Shown: in pieces, positions 13,102-23,590 of the stretch
Position numbering within the stretch: the first letter of the stretch is position 1
Layout: each line of letters opens with the position of its first letter
From: Primula veris
Taxonomy: Eukaryota > Streptophyta > Magnoliopsida > Ericales > Primulaceae
Assembly (NCBI GenBank): GCA_963682055.1
Contig: OY821749.1
Span: 26,605,631 to 26,669,630, forward strand
Direction of reading: 5' to 3'
Length of the DNA: 64,000 bases
Made by a program: the position numbers and the translations under genes
The notes under the pieces: model-generated
The model's input: only the letters and a program-made list of their open reading frames with translations
Database searches by the model: none
What the model was told of the DNA's origin: nothing

Positions 13102-14892
13102 TTACCCGGCCCCTAAGACGAGAAGGCAACCGTTGGCCAACCCCAAGTTTTGTATCTCTTCACTCGGAACGAAACCTGATGGCAGACCAATTTCCTTGAG
13201 CGCGGAGGGCCTCGTGGCAATTATCCAATCCAATAAATCCTTACTGAAACACTTGACATTCTGTAAACTAATCTTTTTTAGTTTTTCACAATTGCTAACC
13301 AACAGCTTTACTCCATTTTCCGTCACCCGATGGCACCATTTAAAAGTCACTTCCTCAAGATCCGGACACATATCTGCAATAACTCCCAAGGCTTGGTCAT
13401 TGATCCGTGTATCATCCGCTTTAATAGTCTTCAATTTTAGTTTGGCATTACCTGAGCCGAACAACGATTTTAGTTTCAAAACTTCTACCCCACTAATGTT
13501 TAAATTCCTTATTTGGGGGCATACTCTTAAAATCTCGGCCATTCCCTCACCTGTAAACATCCCACTACAACCGCTTATATCTAGTGATTCTAGATAAGGG
13601 CATACGCGTGAAATTCTTAAAAGTGCTCTATCAGTATGAAGTTCACATAATTTCATGCTTAGGTGCTTAACCCGATAGTTTTTATGCAAAACAAATTCGA
13701 CATCCTCATAAAATCCTACTTTCGTGTCATCCATTACAACTGATTCGAGCAAAGAACAATGTTGTGTGAGCTTAAAGAATGTATGACTAGTAAGACTCGA
13801 ACAACTACTGAGATTTATATATGTTAGGCCACGGAGGTGCTCATTGACTTGAAGCATATGTTCATTTGTGAGCCACATAGCTCTTGGAGTAAAACTCTTT
13901 AAGGACGAACACGCTTTTAAAAGGGTTGATAGCCCCCTCATTGTGAAATTACATCGTGACCCCGTACCGAAATCTATTCTCTTAAGCGAGGTGCATGATT
14001 TTGCAACAGAACAAAGAAAATCATCGGAAATATCCACTGACCAAAATTCTATTTCTTCTAGATTCCTTGCATAGGAAATCGAGTTTTCAATGGTTAACTG
14101 AGACTCGTTACTTGGAGACGATTGTTGAGTAGACAAAGCTAGGATCAATGAGGTCAACTTAGAACTATGCCGCATCAAAAATCCAATAGAATATTTTGTC
14201 ACTTGTTGACAGTAATGAATTTCAAACCCTGTCAAGTCCTTACAGTTGGACGATAGACACATAATTGTTTCATCTGTAATAAAACTACAATCAGAAAAAG
14301 TTACCTTTTTTAACTTTTTGAGTTTTGATGCAAATACTTCTACCCCATGAGTCGTCACCATTTCGTATGTTTCGAAACAATTTAAATATAGTTCTTCTAG
14401 ACACGGGAACATATCCGATACCAAAATTAAATCATCGTCACACAAGGAAGCACCTGTGCACTTCAATTTCTTCAATCCATTTTTGTTTAATTCTCGAAGA
14501 CCTTCTCTAGGGAAGTACTTTGGGTACAAAAGTTCGAGGGCTTCAAGGTATTGTAGCCTAGATCGAGATATTTGACAAATAAGCGTATTTGGATCGGTCC
14601 GGAAACTAGAATCTATACAAATCCTTCTAATGTTTCGAAACCTTATTAGAGCTCTAGTCAAGTAAGGAGCTGTAGCATCCGATACAAGAAAGCTGATTTT
14701 CATTTGACTCGTGACTGAGAGAAATCTCTTGCAAACTAAAGATAACGAGACAAAATCACTACAATCATGTTCTTGTATTAGTTTAAAGATCATCTCCCAG
14801 CAGTCATCCTCTAGATTGTCTTGCACACATCTTTCTTCTTTTATTGCAGATCTTTTAGATAAGCTAAAATTCAGACACGAGAGAAAACGCAT
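13102..14892 (-). CDS. F-box/LRR protein, array member 1 (596 aa, intronless)
   Basis: Single uninterrupted frame, TAA at 13102-13104. The N-terminal helix-rich segment around residues 25-70 (LEDDCWEMIFKLIQEHD then SLSLVCKRFLSVT) fits an F-box that would bind SKP1. The rest is a run of about fifteen degenerate leucine-rich repeats of the cysteine-containing RNI type (for example LTGFEIHYCQQVTKYSIGFL and LESLDISGCSGMFTGEGMAE). The length and build are those of plant F-box/LRR proteins that supply substrates to SCF ubiquitin ligases; the substrate is unknown. The protein ends GFVPSEEIQNLGLANGCLLV, a C-terminal signature shared with members 2 and 3. It is separated by 457 bp from member 2, and all three read leftward. 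Confidence 0.9.
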   Translation of the reverse strand: MRFLSCLNFSLSKRSAIKEERCVQDNLEDDCWEMIFKLIQEHDCSDFVSLSLVCKRFLSVTSQMKISFLVSDATAPYLTRALIRFRNIRRICIDSSFRTDPNTLICQISRSRLQYLEALELLYPKYFPREGLRELNKNGLKKLKCTGASLCDDDLILVSDMFPCLEELYLNCFETYEMVTTHGVEVFASKLKKLKKVTFSDCSFITDETIMCLSSNCKDLTGFEIHYCQQVTKYSIGFLMRHSSKLTSLILALSTQQSSPSNESQLTIENSISYARNLEEIEFWSVDISDDFLCSVAKSCTSLKRIDFGTGSRCNFTMRGLSTLLKACSSLKSFTPRAMWLTNEHMLQVNEHLRGLTYINLSSCSSLTSHTFFKLTQHCSLLESVVMDDTKVGFYEDVEFVLHKNYRVKHLSMKLCELHTDRALLRISRVCPYLESLDISGCSGMFTGEGMAEILRVCPQIRNLNISGVEVLKLKSLFGSGNAKLKLKTIKADDTRINDQALGVIADMCPDLEEVTFKWCHRVTENGVKLLVSNCEKLKKISLQNVKCFSKDLLDWIIATRPSALKEIGLPSGFVPSEEIQNLGLANGCLLVLGAG

Positions 14893-15349
14893 GATATCTT
14901 TGTGAAAGAGAGTATAAAGGAAGGGCTGAGAGACACAAATAGATATAAATATTCCCTTTTTCTTGTCTCTTTTTCTGTGGGAGGTGAGAAATGAGGTTTA
15001 AGCTTAAAGAAGAAGAAAAGGTGCATGTCTTAATAAGGACTTTTCAAGACGTGTTTTCTGGTGAAGGATAATTTCCATATAACTTCAAATTACATGTTGT
15101 TTGGTAAGCCTTACAGCTGACTAAAAGTTATTTTGATTTCGGGTCAAATCTAAATAAATAAACTCATTTCTAGAATATATGAAGGAGGGTTGCGGTATCA
15201 TGATTCATGAACTACTAAGAAATTACCTTTTAGTCTGGTATCGTGAATCGACTTCGTGAACTGTAAGTCGAGAATCTTGTCTAAAACAATCAAACAATTT
15301 AGACTAAAACACAAGAATTAATCCAGTTACATATATAATATGATATGAA
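14893..15349. other. spacer between F-box/LRR genes 1 and 2
   Basis: Holds the GA-rich leader and promoter of member 1 on the minus strand and the 3' flank of member 2. No further gene seen. Confidence 0.6.
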
Positions 15350-17128
15350 CTATGAATCAGTTCCTTTCTCCCAAAAGAAGCACCCATCACGAAGGAGGCA
15401 ACCATTGGACAAGAACATGTTTCGTTGCTCTTCACTCGGAACAAAGCCCGATGGGGCCACAATTTCCTTGAGCGAGGGCCTCTTTAGCAACATCCAATCC
15501 AATAGTATTTTGGGACCAGAAAGTTTACACCTCTGCATATTGATCTTTTTTAGTTTCTTACACATGCTAACCAACACTATTACTCCATATCCTGTCACCC
15601 GCTCACACCATCCCATTTTCAGTTCTTCGAGGTCCGAACAGCTCTCCCCGATAACTACGAGAGCGTCATCATCGATCCACGTACTTTCTGCTTGAATAGT
15701 CTTCAATTTTAGTTTGTTCTTATTGGATCCCAAGAAATTCGAAACTTTTACGAAGCTAATGTTCAAATGCCTTATTTGGGGACATACCTTTAAAATCTCC
15801 GCCATTCCTTCATCTGTGAAGTTCTCCTGACAGCTACTTATATCTAGCGATTCTAGATTAGGGCAGAGGCGGACAAATCTTAAGAGTGCTCTATCATTTA
15901 GAAGTTCACAGTGATTCATACTAAGGTACTTGACACGACCGTTCTGAACCAAGACAAGTTCGGCGTCCTCCATAATTCCTACTTTCGTGTTATCCATCAC
16001 AATTGATTCAAGTAGAGGACAATTTTGTGTGAGCATGAAGAATGTAACACAAGTAAGACTAGAAAAACTATCTGGACCATTAGAAAGATCTACATAGGTA
16101 AGTCCACGGAGGTACTCGCAAATTATAAACATATGATCATCTGTAAGCCACAATGCCCGTGGAGTTAAACTTTTTATGGATGAACACACTTTTAAAAGGG
16201 TTGATAGTCCCCGTATAGTGAAATTACATCGCCACCACCTTGTGTCCATATCTAATCTCGTAAGTGAGGTGCATGATTTGGAAATAGAACAAAGAAAATC
16301 ATCGGAAATATCCATTGCCCAAAATTGTATCTCTTCTAGATTAGTTGCATAGGAAATTGAGTTTTCGATGGTAAACAGATACTCATTGCTCAAAGATTTT
16401 TTCTCACAAGATAAGGTTAAGATCAATGAGGACAACTTAGAACTATTGCGCATTAAAAACCCAATAGCATTTTCAGTCACATTTTCGCAATACTGAATTT
16501 CAAGACTTGTCAAGTCCTTGCAATTGGAAGAGAGATGCCTAATTGCTTCATCTGTAACAGCAGTACAACTAGAAAAGGCTACCCTCCTCAATTTTTTGAG
16601 CTTTGATGCCAATACTTCTACCCCACGAGCCGGCATTACATTTAATGTTTTGTAACAATTTAAATATAATTCATCTAGGCACGGGAACAAATCAGTTAAC
16701 AAAATTAAATCAGCATCATACAAAGACATACTAATGCACTTCAATTTCCTCAACCCATATGTGCCCATACCAACTTCACGAAGACCTTCTCTTGGGAAAC
16801 TCATTAGGCTCAAAAGCGCGAGGTCATCGAAGTGTTGTCGCTTAGTACCGATAGAAATGCTTCTAAGGTGTTGAAACCTTCGGAGAGCTCTAGGTAGGTG
16901 AATAACTGTCTGTTCTGAGACAACTAAGCTGGTTTTCATTTGATTCGTGATCGAGAGAAATTTCTTGCAAACTAAAGATAATGAGACAAAATCATTAGGA
17001 TCATCTTCTTGTACTAGTTTGAAGATCATCTCCCAACAGTCATCCTCTAAAGTGTCTTGTACATATTTTTCTTCTTTTATTGCAATTGTTTTTAAAAAGC
17101 TGAAATTCAGAAGCTTGAGAAAAGTCAT
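15350..17128 (-). CDS. F-box/LRR protein, array member 2 (592 aa, intronless)
   Basis: Uninterrupted frame collinear with member 1 from MTFLKLLNFSF to the C-terminal GFVPSEEQRNMFLSNGCLL block, with a short extra tail (about 11 residues, FFWEKGTDS). The F-box segment is LEDDCWEMIFKLVQEDD then SLSLVCKKFLSIT. The LRR run has the same repeat number as member 1; small indels occur near residues 75-90 and 345-350. It was clearly made by tandem duplication and then diverged, with no stop codons or frameshifts, so it is probably functional. Predicted SCF substrate adaptor, target unknown. Confidence 0.9.
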   Translation of the reverse strand: MTFLKLLNFSFLKTIAIKEEKYVQDTLEDDCWEMIFKLVQEDDPNDFVSLSLVCKKFLSITNQMKTSLVVSEQTVIHLPRALRRFQHLRSISIGTKRQHFDDLALLSLMSFPREGLREVGMGTYGLRKLKCISMSLYDADLILLTDLFPCLDELYLNCYKTLNVMPARGVEVLASKLKKLRRVAFSSCTAVTDEAIRHLSSNCKDLTSLEIQYCENVTENAIGFLMRNSSKLSSLILTLSCEKKSLSNEYLFTIENSISYATNLEEIQFWAMDISDDFLCSISKSCTSLTRLDMDTRWWRCNFTIRGLSTLLKVCSSIKSLTPRALWLTDDHMFIICEYLRGLTYVDLSNGPDSFSSLTCVTFFMLTQNCPLLESIVMDNTKVGIMEDAELVLVQNGRVKYLSMNHCELLNDRALLRFVRLCPNLESLDISSCQENFTDEGMAEILKVCPQIRHLNISFVKVSNFLGSNKNKLKLKTIQAESTWIDDDALVVIGESCSDLEELKMGWCERVTGYGVIVLVSMCKKLKKINMQRCKLSGPKILLDWMLLKRPSLKEIVAPSGFVPSEEQRNMFLSNGCLLRDGCFFWEKGTDS

Positions 17129-18910
17129 AATATCTGCCTTGAAGAAAATAAAGAAGAGGGTGGGAAAATAGAAAGATATTCTTTTGTCCTTTGTTTACTT
17201 TCATTCTGGTGTAAGAAATAAGCTTTTGGTACTTCTCTGGTGAAAGTTCAAAGTTGTTTCCAAGTTGCTTCCAAAAAAGAAAGTCAACTTTGAAAATATT
17301 ACTCCAGATCTTGCAGATACAGATAGGATCACAATTGTAGGGTTATAATCCGATCTGAATACATACTCATATTTTTACTCATTTAATCCGATTTATTTGA
17401 TCTGTTTTTTAAAAATATTTTTTTCTCTTTTAAAAAATAAAGCTCCTAAATTTTAAATAAAATTGGCTAAGCAGACTAAAAAATTATTTGATTGAGAAAT
17501 ATAATATAAAAATACTAACATGATATTAAATACATTTTCACACTAATATATTAGTTATTAATTAACATGAATAAATTTTATTAATATTTAACATAAATAT
17601 CGTTTCATTAACTAATAAATTAATTGTGTATAATATTTTTTTTAAGATGTTATGTATTACTATAATGCAGAGAGTTTAATATATATGAGAGAGATGAGAG
17701 AGTCTTAAATTACACTTTTACCCATTTAAACTATAGAAGATAAGTTTAATTTACGTGAGAAAGAAGAGAGAGTGTTAAATTGCACTTTTTAAGTTGTACT
17801 TTTATCCATTTAAATATGGGAAATGTTATATGGACATCATGAAAAACACCCAACTAGACACTTTTTTGTAAAAACGCTTCAAATCAATATTTGGTTAATG
17901 CAAATCTCCATGGTTTTACGACAGGAACACAAATATGCGTCTTGTTTTTTTTCCCGAGATGTATAATGACATGTTTTCGAAATTATGGTAAAATTTAAAA
18001 ATTCAAAACATGTCATTATATATCTCAGAAAAAAAAACAAGACGCATATTTGTGTTCCCGTCGTGAAACCATGGAGATTTGCATTAACCAAATCTTGATT
18101 TGGAGCGTTTTTGAAAAAAGTGTCCATTTGGGTGTTTTTCATGATGTCCATATATCATTTCCCAATAAATATATGTTTTATATTATTATAGAAAATAGAG
18201 TTTAATATGTATGAGAGATATAGAAAACGGATAGTGTTAACTTACACTTTTTAAGTTGCACTTTTACCTATTTAAATCCGATTCGAATAGATTTGCACTT
18301 TTATCCGATTTTCAACGGATCGACTTGGATTGAAACCCACGAAATTATCGTTATAGATCCGGTCTATTTGAGAAGCCATGCGGCCCATGCACACTAACAA
18401 CTTATAATAAAAAAGGAGAATAAATAAATTGAGTAACAACGTATATATATTTTCATATTTATTCACCAATGGTACGGAAAATGATACAGTACATATAAAA
18501 TGGTCGTTATGGGGACTTTTTTTTCCCGGATTTATAGTATTTTTCTTGAAAGTTAATAGATGTGATATATGACATGAGATTAGCTGTCCTTAGAGTATTA
18601 CAAGAAGAAAGAGCAGAATACGATTTAATTCATGGTGTTGTAATTTCTGACTTTTGTGTGTAACTGAATGAAATTGGATAGGCCCAATATTCAACCATTC
18701 TTACTTACATAAAAAATGCCACGTATAGACCAAACAATAGAAGATGAAAGGAATAACTTAAAAAACAAGTTTATTCCAAAAAATATATATGCTTTGATGT
18801 TCTTTTCTTATTATTATACAAAATAAAGTACAAAATCAACGAAAACTTAGTGACATTGAATACAAATCAACTATATATGACAACTATACTTCAATTGTTC
18901 GACCTCAAAA
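17129..18910. other. spacer between F-box/LRR genes 2 and 3, carrying repeats and a fold-back element
   Basis: No gene seen. It contains roughly three copies of a ~70-bp motif (GAGAGAGT, TTAAATTGCACTTTT, then TTTATCCATTTAAA) at about 17685-17745, 17752-17816 and 18195-18276. The hairpin element at 17818-18163 sits between the second and third copies. Confidence 0.65.
17818..18163. mobile_element. 346-bp fold-back MITE, possibly Mutator-like
   Basis: The two halves are reverse complements for well over 130 bp each (ends GGGAAATG...ATATGGACATC and the matching complement), with a ~40-bp loop around 17985-18000. The flanking nine bases are TTTAAATAT on the left and AATAAATAT on the right, an imperfect 9-bp direct repeat consistent with Mutator-type insertion. 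A transcript through it would fold into a near-perfect long hairpin. Confidence 0.8.
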
Positions 18911-20854
18911 TCAGTCCCCATTGAGGAGGAGGCAACCCTTGGCCAAGAACGAGTTTCGCAGCTCTTCACTTGGAATGAAACCCGATGGCGGCACAATCTC
19001 CTTGAGCGAAGGCCTCGTCGCAATCATCCAATCCAATAAATATGGTGAAGGAATATCACATCCCTGCATATTAATCCTTTTTAGTTTTTCACACTTTTCA
19101 ACCAAGAATTTTACCCCAAGTTCAGTCACTTGATCACACGATCCAATATTCAGTTCTTCAAGTTCGGGACAAATCTTCCCAACATATAACATAACTTGGT
19201 CATTGATCATTGTACCTTCAGCTTGAAAACTCTTAAGTTTACAAGGCATTTCATCCAAACCCATGAAATTCGAAACTTTTGTCCCACCAATGTTCAAATG
19301 CCTTAATTCGGGGCATGATCTTAGAACTCTTGCTATTCCATAACCAGTGATATTCTCAGAACCGCTTATATCTAGCGATTCAAGATATGGGCATACCAAA
19401 ACAAATCGAAAGAGTGACAAATCATTTAGAAGGTCACACGACTTCATGCTGATATTCTTAACTTGAATATTAAGAGCCAATTCAAGGTCTATTTCCTCAT
19501 AAAACCCTACTTGCGTACCATCCATTACTATTGTTTCGATAAAAGGACAATATTGTGTGAGACTGAGAAATGAAGCACAAGTAACAGAACAATTACAAAT
19601 ATTAATACTGGTTAGGCCACCGAGGTACTTACAGAGATCAATCAAACATTGGTCATCCAGTGGAATATCTCGTGGACTAAAACTTTTTAAGGACGAACAC
19701 TCGCTTACGAGAGTTAGTAGCCCAATCATGGTGAAATTACTTGTCAACTCTGGGTAAAAATCCACTTTTTTAAGCGAGGTGCATTTTGCAATAGAACAAA
19801 GAAGATGGTCTGAAAGGTTCACTTCCCAAAGTTGTAATTCTTCTAGATTCCTTGCATCGGAAATTGTATCTTCAATGGTAAATCGAACCTCATCATTGTC
19901 ATCATCAGATTGTTCATTAGATAATGCCATGGTCAATGAGGTCATCCCGAAACTATCAGAAGTCGAGTTTTCTACGATAAATTGAGGCTCTTTTTTTGGG
20001 AAAGATTGTTTTCTAGCTAATACTGTGGTCAATGAAGTCAACTTAAAACTATGCAGTAACACAAACCCAATCCCGTGTTCGGTCACATGTTTGCAGTATT
20101 TAATTTCAAGACCTGTCAAGTCCTTACAATTCGACGAGAGACACATAATTGCTTGATCTGTAATATTGTTAAAATTGCAAAGAGTTACCTTTTTCAAGTT
20201 TCTGAGCTTCGATGATAATAGTGCTACTCCACGATCCGTCACCATTTCGTATGACTCGAAACAATTTAAATATAGTTCTTCCAGCCATGGGAACATTTCA
20301 GGTAACAAGATTAAATCATCGTCACACAATGAAATACTCATGCACTTCAATTTCTTCAACCCATTCGTGCTCCTGCCTAGTTCGCCGAGATTTTTTATTG
20401 GAAATCCTTCTGAGTGCGAAATTTCGAGGGCTTCGAGGTGTTCTAGCATAGACCGCGATATTTGTAAAACAAGGCTTTCAACATCCTTGTGAAAATTAAT
20501 ATCGATACAGATGCTTTCAATGTGTCGAAACCTTACCAAAGCTCTAGGTAGGTGACGAGCTGTTGAATCGGATACCTTTAAGCTTGTTTTCATACGATTT
20601 GTGATCAAGAAAAACTTCTTGCAAACCAATGATAATGAGACTAAATTATCAGGATCGTCCTCTTTTACTAGTTTGAAGATCACCTCCCAACAATCATCCT
20701 CTATAGCATCTTGTACACAAGTTTGTTTTTCCATAACAGAATCTTTAGATGAGCTAGAAAATTTATTTTTGAGAAAAGGCATAGATATCCCCTTTTGTTT
20801 ATCTTTAGCAGAATTTTTAGATGAGCTAAAGAATTTGTTTTTGAGGAAAGGCAT
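18911..20854 (-). CDS. F-box/LRR protein, array member 3 (647 aa, intronless, two internal duplications)
   Basis: Uninterrupted frame ending in TGA at 18911. It is collinear with members 1 and 2 but about 50 residues longer. One difference is a duplicated N-terminus: MPFLKNKFFSSSKNSAKDKQ is followed by MPFLKNKFSSSSKDSVMEKQ, so there are in-frame ATGs at 20854 and 20782 (647 or 623 aa). The other is a repeated LRR segment around residues 280-345, where FKLTSLTTVLARKQS is followed by FGMTSLTMALSNEQS. The F-box is IEDDCWEVIFKLVKEDD then SLSLVCKKFFLIT. The C-terminus GFIPSEELRNSFLAKGCLLL matches its paralogs. Predicted SCF substrate adaptor; the added repeat lies in the LRR region expected to contact the target. 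Confidence 0.9.
   Translation of the reverse strand: MPFLKNKFFSSSKNSAKDKQKGISMPFLKNKFSSSSKDSVMEKQTCVQDAIEDDCWEVIFKLVKEDDPDNLVSLSLVCKKFFLITNRMKTSLKVSDSTARHLPRALVRFRHIESICIDINFHKDVESLVLQISRSMLEHLEALEISHSEGFPIKNLGELGRSTNGLKKLKCMSISLCDDDLILLPEMFPWLEELYLNCFESYEMVTDRGVALLSSKLRNLKKVTLCNFNNITDQAIMCLSSNCKDLTGLEIKYCKHVTEHGIGFVLLHSFKLTSLTTVLARKQSFPKKEPQFIVENSTSDSFGMTSLTMALSNEQSDDDNDEVRFTIEDTISDARNLEELQLWEVNLSDHLLCSIAKCTSLKKVDFYPELTSNFTMIGLLTLVSECSSLKSFSPRDIPLDDQCLIDLCKYLGGLTSINICNCSVTCASFLSLTQYCPFIETIVMDGTQVGFYEEIDLELALNIQVKNISMKSCDLLNDLSLFRFVLVCPYLESLDISGSENITGYGIARVLRSCPELRHLNIGGTKVSNFMGLDEMPCKLKSFQAEGTMINDQVMLYVGKICPELEELNIGSCDQVTELGVKFLVEKCEKLKRINMQGCDIPSPYLLDWMIATRPSLKEIVPPSGFIPSEELRNSFLAKGCLLLNGD
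19890..20082 (-). repeat. ~96-bp in-frame tandem duplication in the LRR region of F-box/LRR gene 3
   Basis: The word GGTCAATGA(G/A)GTCA occurs at 19931 and 20027, 96 bases apart, in the same frame. The two 32-33-codon units are diverged (a one-codon indel in an Asp-rich stretch). Members 1 and 2 have one copy. Confidence 0.85.
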
Positions 20855-20882
20855 AGATATATACCCGCCAAGAAAATAATAG
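20736..20882 (-). repeat. 72-bp tandem duplication at the start of F-box/LRR gene 3
   Basis: Two copies, offset exactly 72 bases (anchors at 20739 and 20811; ATG at 20782 and 20854), keep the reading frame and duplicate 24 codons including the start codon and part of the leader. Confidence 0.9.
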
Positions 20883-23590
20883 AATAAATGTGGAGAAGAT
20901 TAAAATAGAGAAAAATAATAAGGGAAAAGAGAGAAATAGAGAGGTTTGTTTTAATTTCTTTGTTTTCTTTTTATTTATTTATTCTGAGGTTTAAGAAATG
21001 GGCTTAATTACTTATAGGCAAAAAAAAACACGTTCTAGGATTTCTCAAAGTTTTGTGCTTGTGGTGAATGGTGTTTCTGTAGTTGTTTTCAAAGAATAAT
21101 CAATCAACCTTCAAATCCTGTTTCACACACAATTGCAAGTTGTCACTTTTGGTTAAATACACTGCATGTATTAGATATTTGAACAACAAAACAAAAACTG
21201 GATCAGAAATTAGCAAAACTGCAAAATCCAACCAATCAAAAGTCAAAACATCACCATATATATAGTCATTTACTAGTATAGTACGCGTTGCATGGGGCCT
21301 CCAAGGCTCCAAATTTAAAAATTAAATCTATTATAATCTACTTACAAATTTCCTTAAGCTTGATATTCAAGGTTACAGACTTATAGATTCTACACAGGTT
21401 GTTAGTGCTAATTTACTCTTAAATAACGATGCAGTCTAATATGAGGTTCATCATGATCAGAACATTACAGAAAATTTGGTATTATTAAAAAGACTCGTTT
21501 CTTTTATCTTAAGCCTTTCCAAAATCATAATTCTTATGTATAAAAAGTATAGTTGAAAATTCGTTTCTGTTTTTGTTTTTGAAAATATATAGTTAAAAAA
21601 ACATGCCACAAGAGCGTACAAATTTTAGATTACTAAAACAACAGATTATATATAATTAATCAATAGATAAATATGTTCAAAACAATCATATTTGTAGTAG
21701 CTAGGGCATATTAAAATTGTCAATTTATGACAAATATATTCATTGAAAAAAGAATGAGGTGAAATTAGTTATGTGGATGTCGAAATTAGATGTGTTGAAA
21801 TAGTTAAAGAGGGAAAATTGAAGTTGACATTGTTATATAGAGATATACCTTTGAAATTAAGTTATATATTAACCATCACAAAAAACCCACACAATAATAA
21901 GTTAAGAAAATTTCCAAGAAGGTGATCAAAAGCCCTTATCTTTCCACATACACCTTCTAGAAATAGTAAAAGAGGACGAAATAAATCCTAAAAACTCCCT
22001 CCCAATTATTTTTCTTTGATCACACATCTTAATTAGCAACGATATTAAATCAAAAGCTTAATTCTGGCAAAGATATTAAATCAAAAGTATTCATGAAAGA
22101 AAGGGATTTTTAAAATTTAGCACCAGAACGTAAACCCGCAAATCTGTAGGCGGAAAGCACAAGTTAAGCAATAATCTCGACAGAGTGATGATTTTTTTTG
22201 AGATAAGCCAACTTAAGATATTACTCCTAGAAGCAAAATGTATCAACAAATACAAAGACCGTTTTTTGTAATCAAATATTAGCAACCTTTCCGCGTATAT
22301 ATATATTCTAGTAAACGATACTCACGTGTTGCGTGTGATACGCTATAAATTATGATGATGATATAAATGTAGAGTAAAAAAAAACACATGATATAATAAA
22401 AAAAATATGATATAAATTGTGATGATAATACAAATATTTATAGAAAAAAAAAATATAGAATATAAGAAATTTTGTGTGGTTAAATAATTAGTTTTTATTT
22501 TTTATGAAATTAGTTATTATGTTAATTAATAAAAAATTATAGAGGTATTTTTAGAAAAAAAAGTCTAAATTAGACAGTCTCATTTGACTTGTATTGTATT
22601 ATTATAATAAAATGATATACATTCAAATTTAAATAGTTGTTTATAGTCGTTTTAATGCTATTTATAATAATTTCAAATCTGCTTCTACTCAAACGGTTAA
22701 ATATCTCCATCTATCCGAACTATATATATAAGACATGTATTCAATATCCCTTTTCTTTTTCTTTTTCTTTTTTGGTTTACTTTCGAATTCAATTTCTAGC
22801 ATGAAACAAAAAACGTACCTCAACAATTTCTGTTAATAAAGTAACTTTTTATCCCTCTTCTCGTCAAATTTTGTCCATTTGTCAAATATCAAAAGTTTAT
22901 GCAAATGCGCCTCTCTTTTTTTCGTTCGACAAAATTGGAGGCTATCAAAGTTATCATCGGCTTTTTAGAGGCTAGCTCAAGAAGCCGGAGCCTTTACAAA
23001 GGCTTGTGAAGGCTACAAACGCTTGTGGTGGATTTTAAAACGCTCATCAAGGTCTTTCAAAAGCTCACCGGACTTTTCTTGAAAGCTCCTCGGAAGTACT
23101 AAATGCTCCATAGAGGTCTTCCTAAACTCGCTGATAGCTCTGACGAAGGATGACATTAATAGGGGTACTAGGGAAGGGGATTAGGCTGTTGTATTGGCAG
23201 GATCTGGAGCAAAAAGGGCCATGTTTCGATGTTTTAGGGATTTCTTAATTATGGTGAAAATTAATGAATTGGAAATTGTGGAAAGTTTTTATTATTATTA
23301 TTGTATTATTGTTTAGCCTTGTAAATGTAACTCTCCTTCCACCTTCATGTTTAGTTATTAGCACCAATCGTCTTTACCTTATTTCCACCTAATCAAATAC
23401 AATTATCTAAGTAGACAACAAATCCATTTTGAGTAAGACAATAAAAATCCATATCACTCTAAATTTCATAACAATAACAAAAGCGATTACAATTTTTTTT
23501 TCACTTTCTTGCACTGACAACATAAAACATAAACAACAATCACCAAGATAACCCAAAAGCCAATAAAATTAAACAAGACAACTCATCATC
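20855..23590. other. 2.7-kb gene-free spacer between the F-box/LRR array and CASP
   Basis: AT-rich DNA with short low-complexity runs. At about 22950-23150 there is a less AT-rich stretch with recurring AAGGCTT and GCTC words but no open frame. No gene or clear element was recognised. Confidence 0.6.

Noticed and set aside
13061..13597. 178-residue plus-strand reading frame over the end of F-box/LRR gene 1
   Set aside because: It is antisense to a long conserved LRR frame. Equivalent antisense frames appear in the paralogs only because the genes are homologous; there is no independent motif.
17879..18151. 90-residue minus-strand frame
   Set aside because: It is wholly inside one fold-back transposable element; both arms translate by chance.
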